Below are positions 63,363 to 64,000 of a DNA stretch of 64,000 nt, piece by piece. Positions within the stretch are counted from its first letter, which is position 1, and every line of letters begins with the position of its first letter. Source of the DNA: Duganella radicis (GTDB taxonomy: Bacteria; Pseudomonadota; Gammaproteobacteria; Burkholderiales; Burkholderiaceae_D). The notes beneath the pieces were generated by a model. The model was not told where the DNA came from. It made no database searches and saw only the letters and a list, made by a program, of their open reading frames with translations. The stretch lies in assembly GCF_009720825.1 (NCBI RefSeq), contig NZ_WNKY01000003.1, forward strand, positions 266,679 through 330,678. The letters run 5' to 3'. A program made the position numbers and the translations under genes.

Positions 63363-63377
63363 TGGCATCGGGCTTGC
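63363..63377 (+). promoter_or_regulatory. Sigma-54-like promoter for the Gly/Asn-rich gene
   Basis: TGGCA (63363-63367) and TTGC (63374-63377) have the exact sigma-54 -24/-12 spacing, with the invariant GG and GC in place. Two intermediate consensus positions differ. Confidence 0.6.
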
Positions 63378-63385
63378 GAAGGAGG

Positions 63386-63414
63386 TGGGACCGGGGGACA
63401 GATCCCCGGTCCCA
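63386..63414. repeat. 11-bp perfect stem-loop at the predicted transcript start
   Basis: TGGGACCGGGG - GACAGAT - CCCCGGTCCCA folds into a stable hairpin. It coincides with the start site predicted from the sigma-54 promoter, so it may cap the 5' end of the mRNA. Similar GGGACC/CCCCGG hairpins are often dispersed repeats; copy number was not checked. Confidence 0.6.
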
Positions 63415-63442
63415 TTTCTCAAACTGTAAGGTAGGAGCAGCT

Positions 63443-64000
63443 ATGAAAAAAAACTTGATCGGCGCACTGATCGTAATGGCCTTTGGCGCACAGGCTTACG
63501 CCCAAACGGCGACCACGCAATCCGGCGCGGGCCCGGCCGCCAACGACAATTCCAACACCACCCAGGACAACAGCACTCGCAACCAGAACAACAATAACAA
63601 TAGCACTGGCGGCGCCAACGCCAGCGCGCTGGCGGGCGTGGCCGCCAACAACGGCGGCACCGCCACTTCGGCATTCAGCAACTCGTTCAACACCTCGACC
63701 GCCAACGCCACCAGCACCCTGAACGGCACGGTGGGCGGCAATATGATCTACGGCGTCGGCAACTACGCCACCAACAACGGCAACAGCACCGGCGGTGGCG
63801 CCGGTGGCGGCGCGGGCGGCGAAGCCTACGGCGGCAACGCACGCGGCTGGGGCGGATATGGCGGCGAAGCCTATGGCGGCGATGGCGCGGCCGGCGGCAC
63901 GGGCGGGCGTGCGCGCAACGGCAGCGCATCGAACGGTTCACCGTATGTGGGCGGCAGCATGGGCGGTAACGGTGGCGCCGGCGGTGCGGGCGGTGCGAGC
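63443..64000 (+). CDS. Exported Gly/Asn-rich protein, cut by window edge
   Basis: 186 codons are visible, open to the right edge. A signal peptide (MKKNLIGALIVMAFGAQAYA) is followed by an Asn/Thr/Ser-rich segment (NSNTTQDNSTRNQNNNNN) and then Gly/Ala-rich repeats including GGEAYGGNARGWGGYGGEAY. The composition fits a surface, matrix or adhesin-like protein. GTAGGAGCAGCT gives a good ribosome site before the ATG. It is preceded by a sigma-54-like promoter and a VpsR-like activator, supporting a biofilm-related role. No family was recognised. Confidence 0.75.
   Translation, partial: MKKNLIGALIVMAFGAQAYAQTATTQSGAGPAANDNSNTTQDNSTRNQNNNNNSTGGANASALAGVAANNGGTATSAFSNSFNTSTANATSTLNGTVGGNMIYGVGNYATNNGNSTGGGAGGGAGGEAYGGNARGWGGYGGEAYGGDGAAGGTGGRARNGSASNGSPYVGGSMGGNGGAGGAGGAS

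Overview
The window is a GC-rich chromosomal segment of a betaproteobacterium, most likely Oxalobacteraceae (Massilia / Duganella / Janthinobacterium-like). That placement is inference. It rests on an FxDxF-type PEP-CTERM protein, a ureDABCEFG-ureJ order, a LigD/Ku end-joining pair, a VpsR-like sigma-54 activator and many hybrid histidine kinases. I see no prophage, insertion sequence, CRISPR array or rRNA operon. The only RNA genes found are three identical tRNA-Arg(ACG) copies and one candidate small RNA.

Layout. 0-1 kb: the start of dadA (cut by the left edge) divergent from an Lrp/AsnC regulator. 1-3 kb: a small coiled-coil membrane protein and a dynamin-stalk-like protein with no GTPase domain. 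2.8-7.4 kb: a MarR-controlled EmrAB-type tripartite efflux operon with a clear operator. 7.5-9.3 kb: a secreted charged-repeat protein and a type II NADH dehydrogenase. 9.3-16.6 kb: a signalling cluster (sensorless NarL-type kinase, REC-HK-REC, REC-GGDEF, PAS-GAF-HK-REC, PAS-REC). 16.7-17.7 kb: the candidate sRNA, a 75-aa ORF and the tRNA array. 17.8-23 kb: a PEP-CTERM protein, a VOC protein, a LysR / dehydrogenase / degenerate hydrolase operon, and a small exported protein coupled to a second degenerate hydrolase. 23-29 kb: an RND efflux operon. 29-34 kb: LigD, Ku and a stress-type SDR. 34-44 kb: a divergent GGDEF protein, thiolase/TetR, a membrane alpha/beta hydrolase, a GH95 fucosidase and a SulP transporter. 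44-52 kb: a hybrid kinase, a REC-PAS-GGDEF-EAL protein, a DUF885 peptidase and a DUF945 protein. 52-55 kb: a nucleotidyltransferase-like protein, a short ECF41-like sigma factor divergent from a second-copy-type ClpP, and an SDR. 55-61 kb: the urease operon behind an NtrC site and a -24/-12 promoter. 61-64 kb: an acyltransferase, a VpsR-like activator and a Gly/Asn-rich exported protein cut by the right edge.

How the parts work together. Urease is wired to nitrogen status through NtrC and sigma-54. The VpsR-like activator probably drives its Gly/Asn-rich neighbour from a sigma-54 promoter with an upstream dyad. The two efflux operons are complete tripartite pumps. The most unusual unit is the sigma factor / ClpP pair: the shared 150-bp intergenic region carries mirrored TGTCAC-(16/17)-CGTC elements, suggesting an autoregulated sigma factor that controls a protease subunit. 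Other points for follow-up are an orphan minus-strand terminator with an anti-Shine-Dalgarno-like C/U-rich stretch, two alpha/beta hydrolases lacking the nucleophile serine, and six convergent gene pairs that share stop-codon bases.
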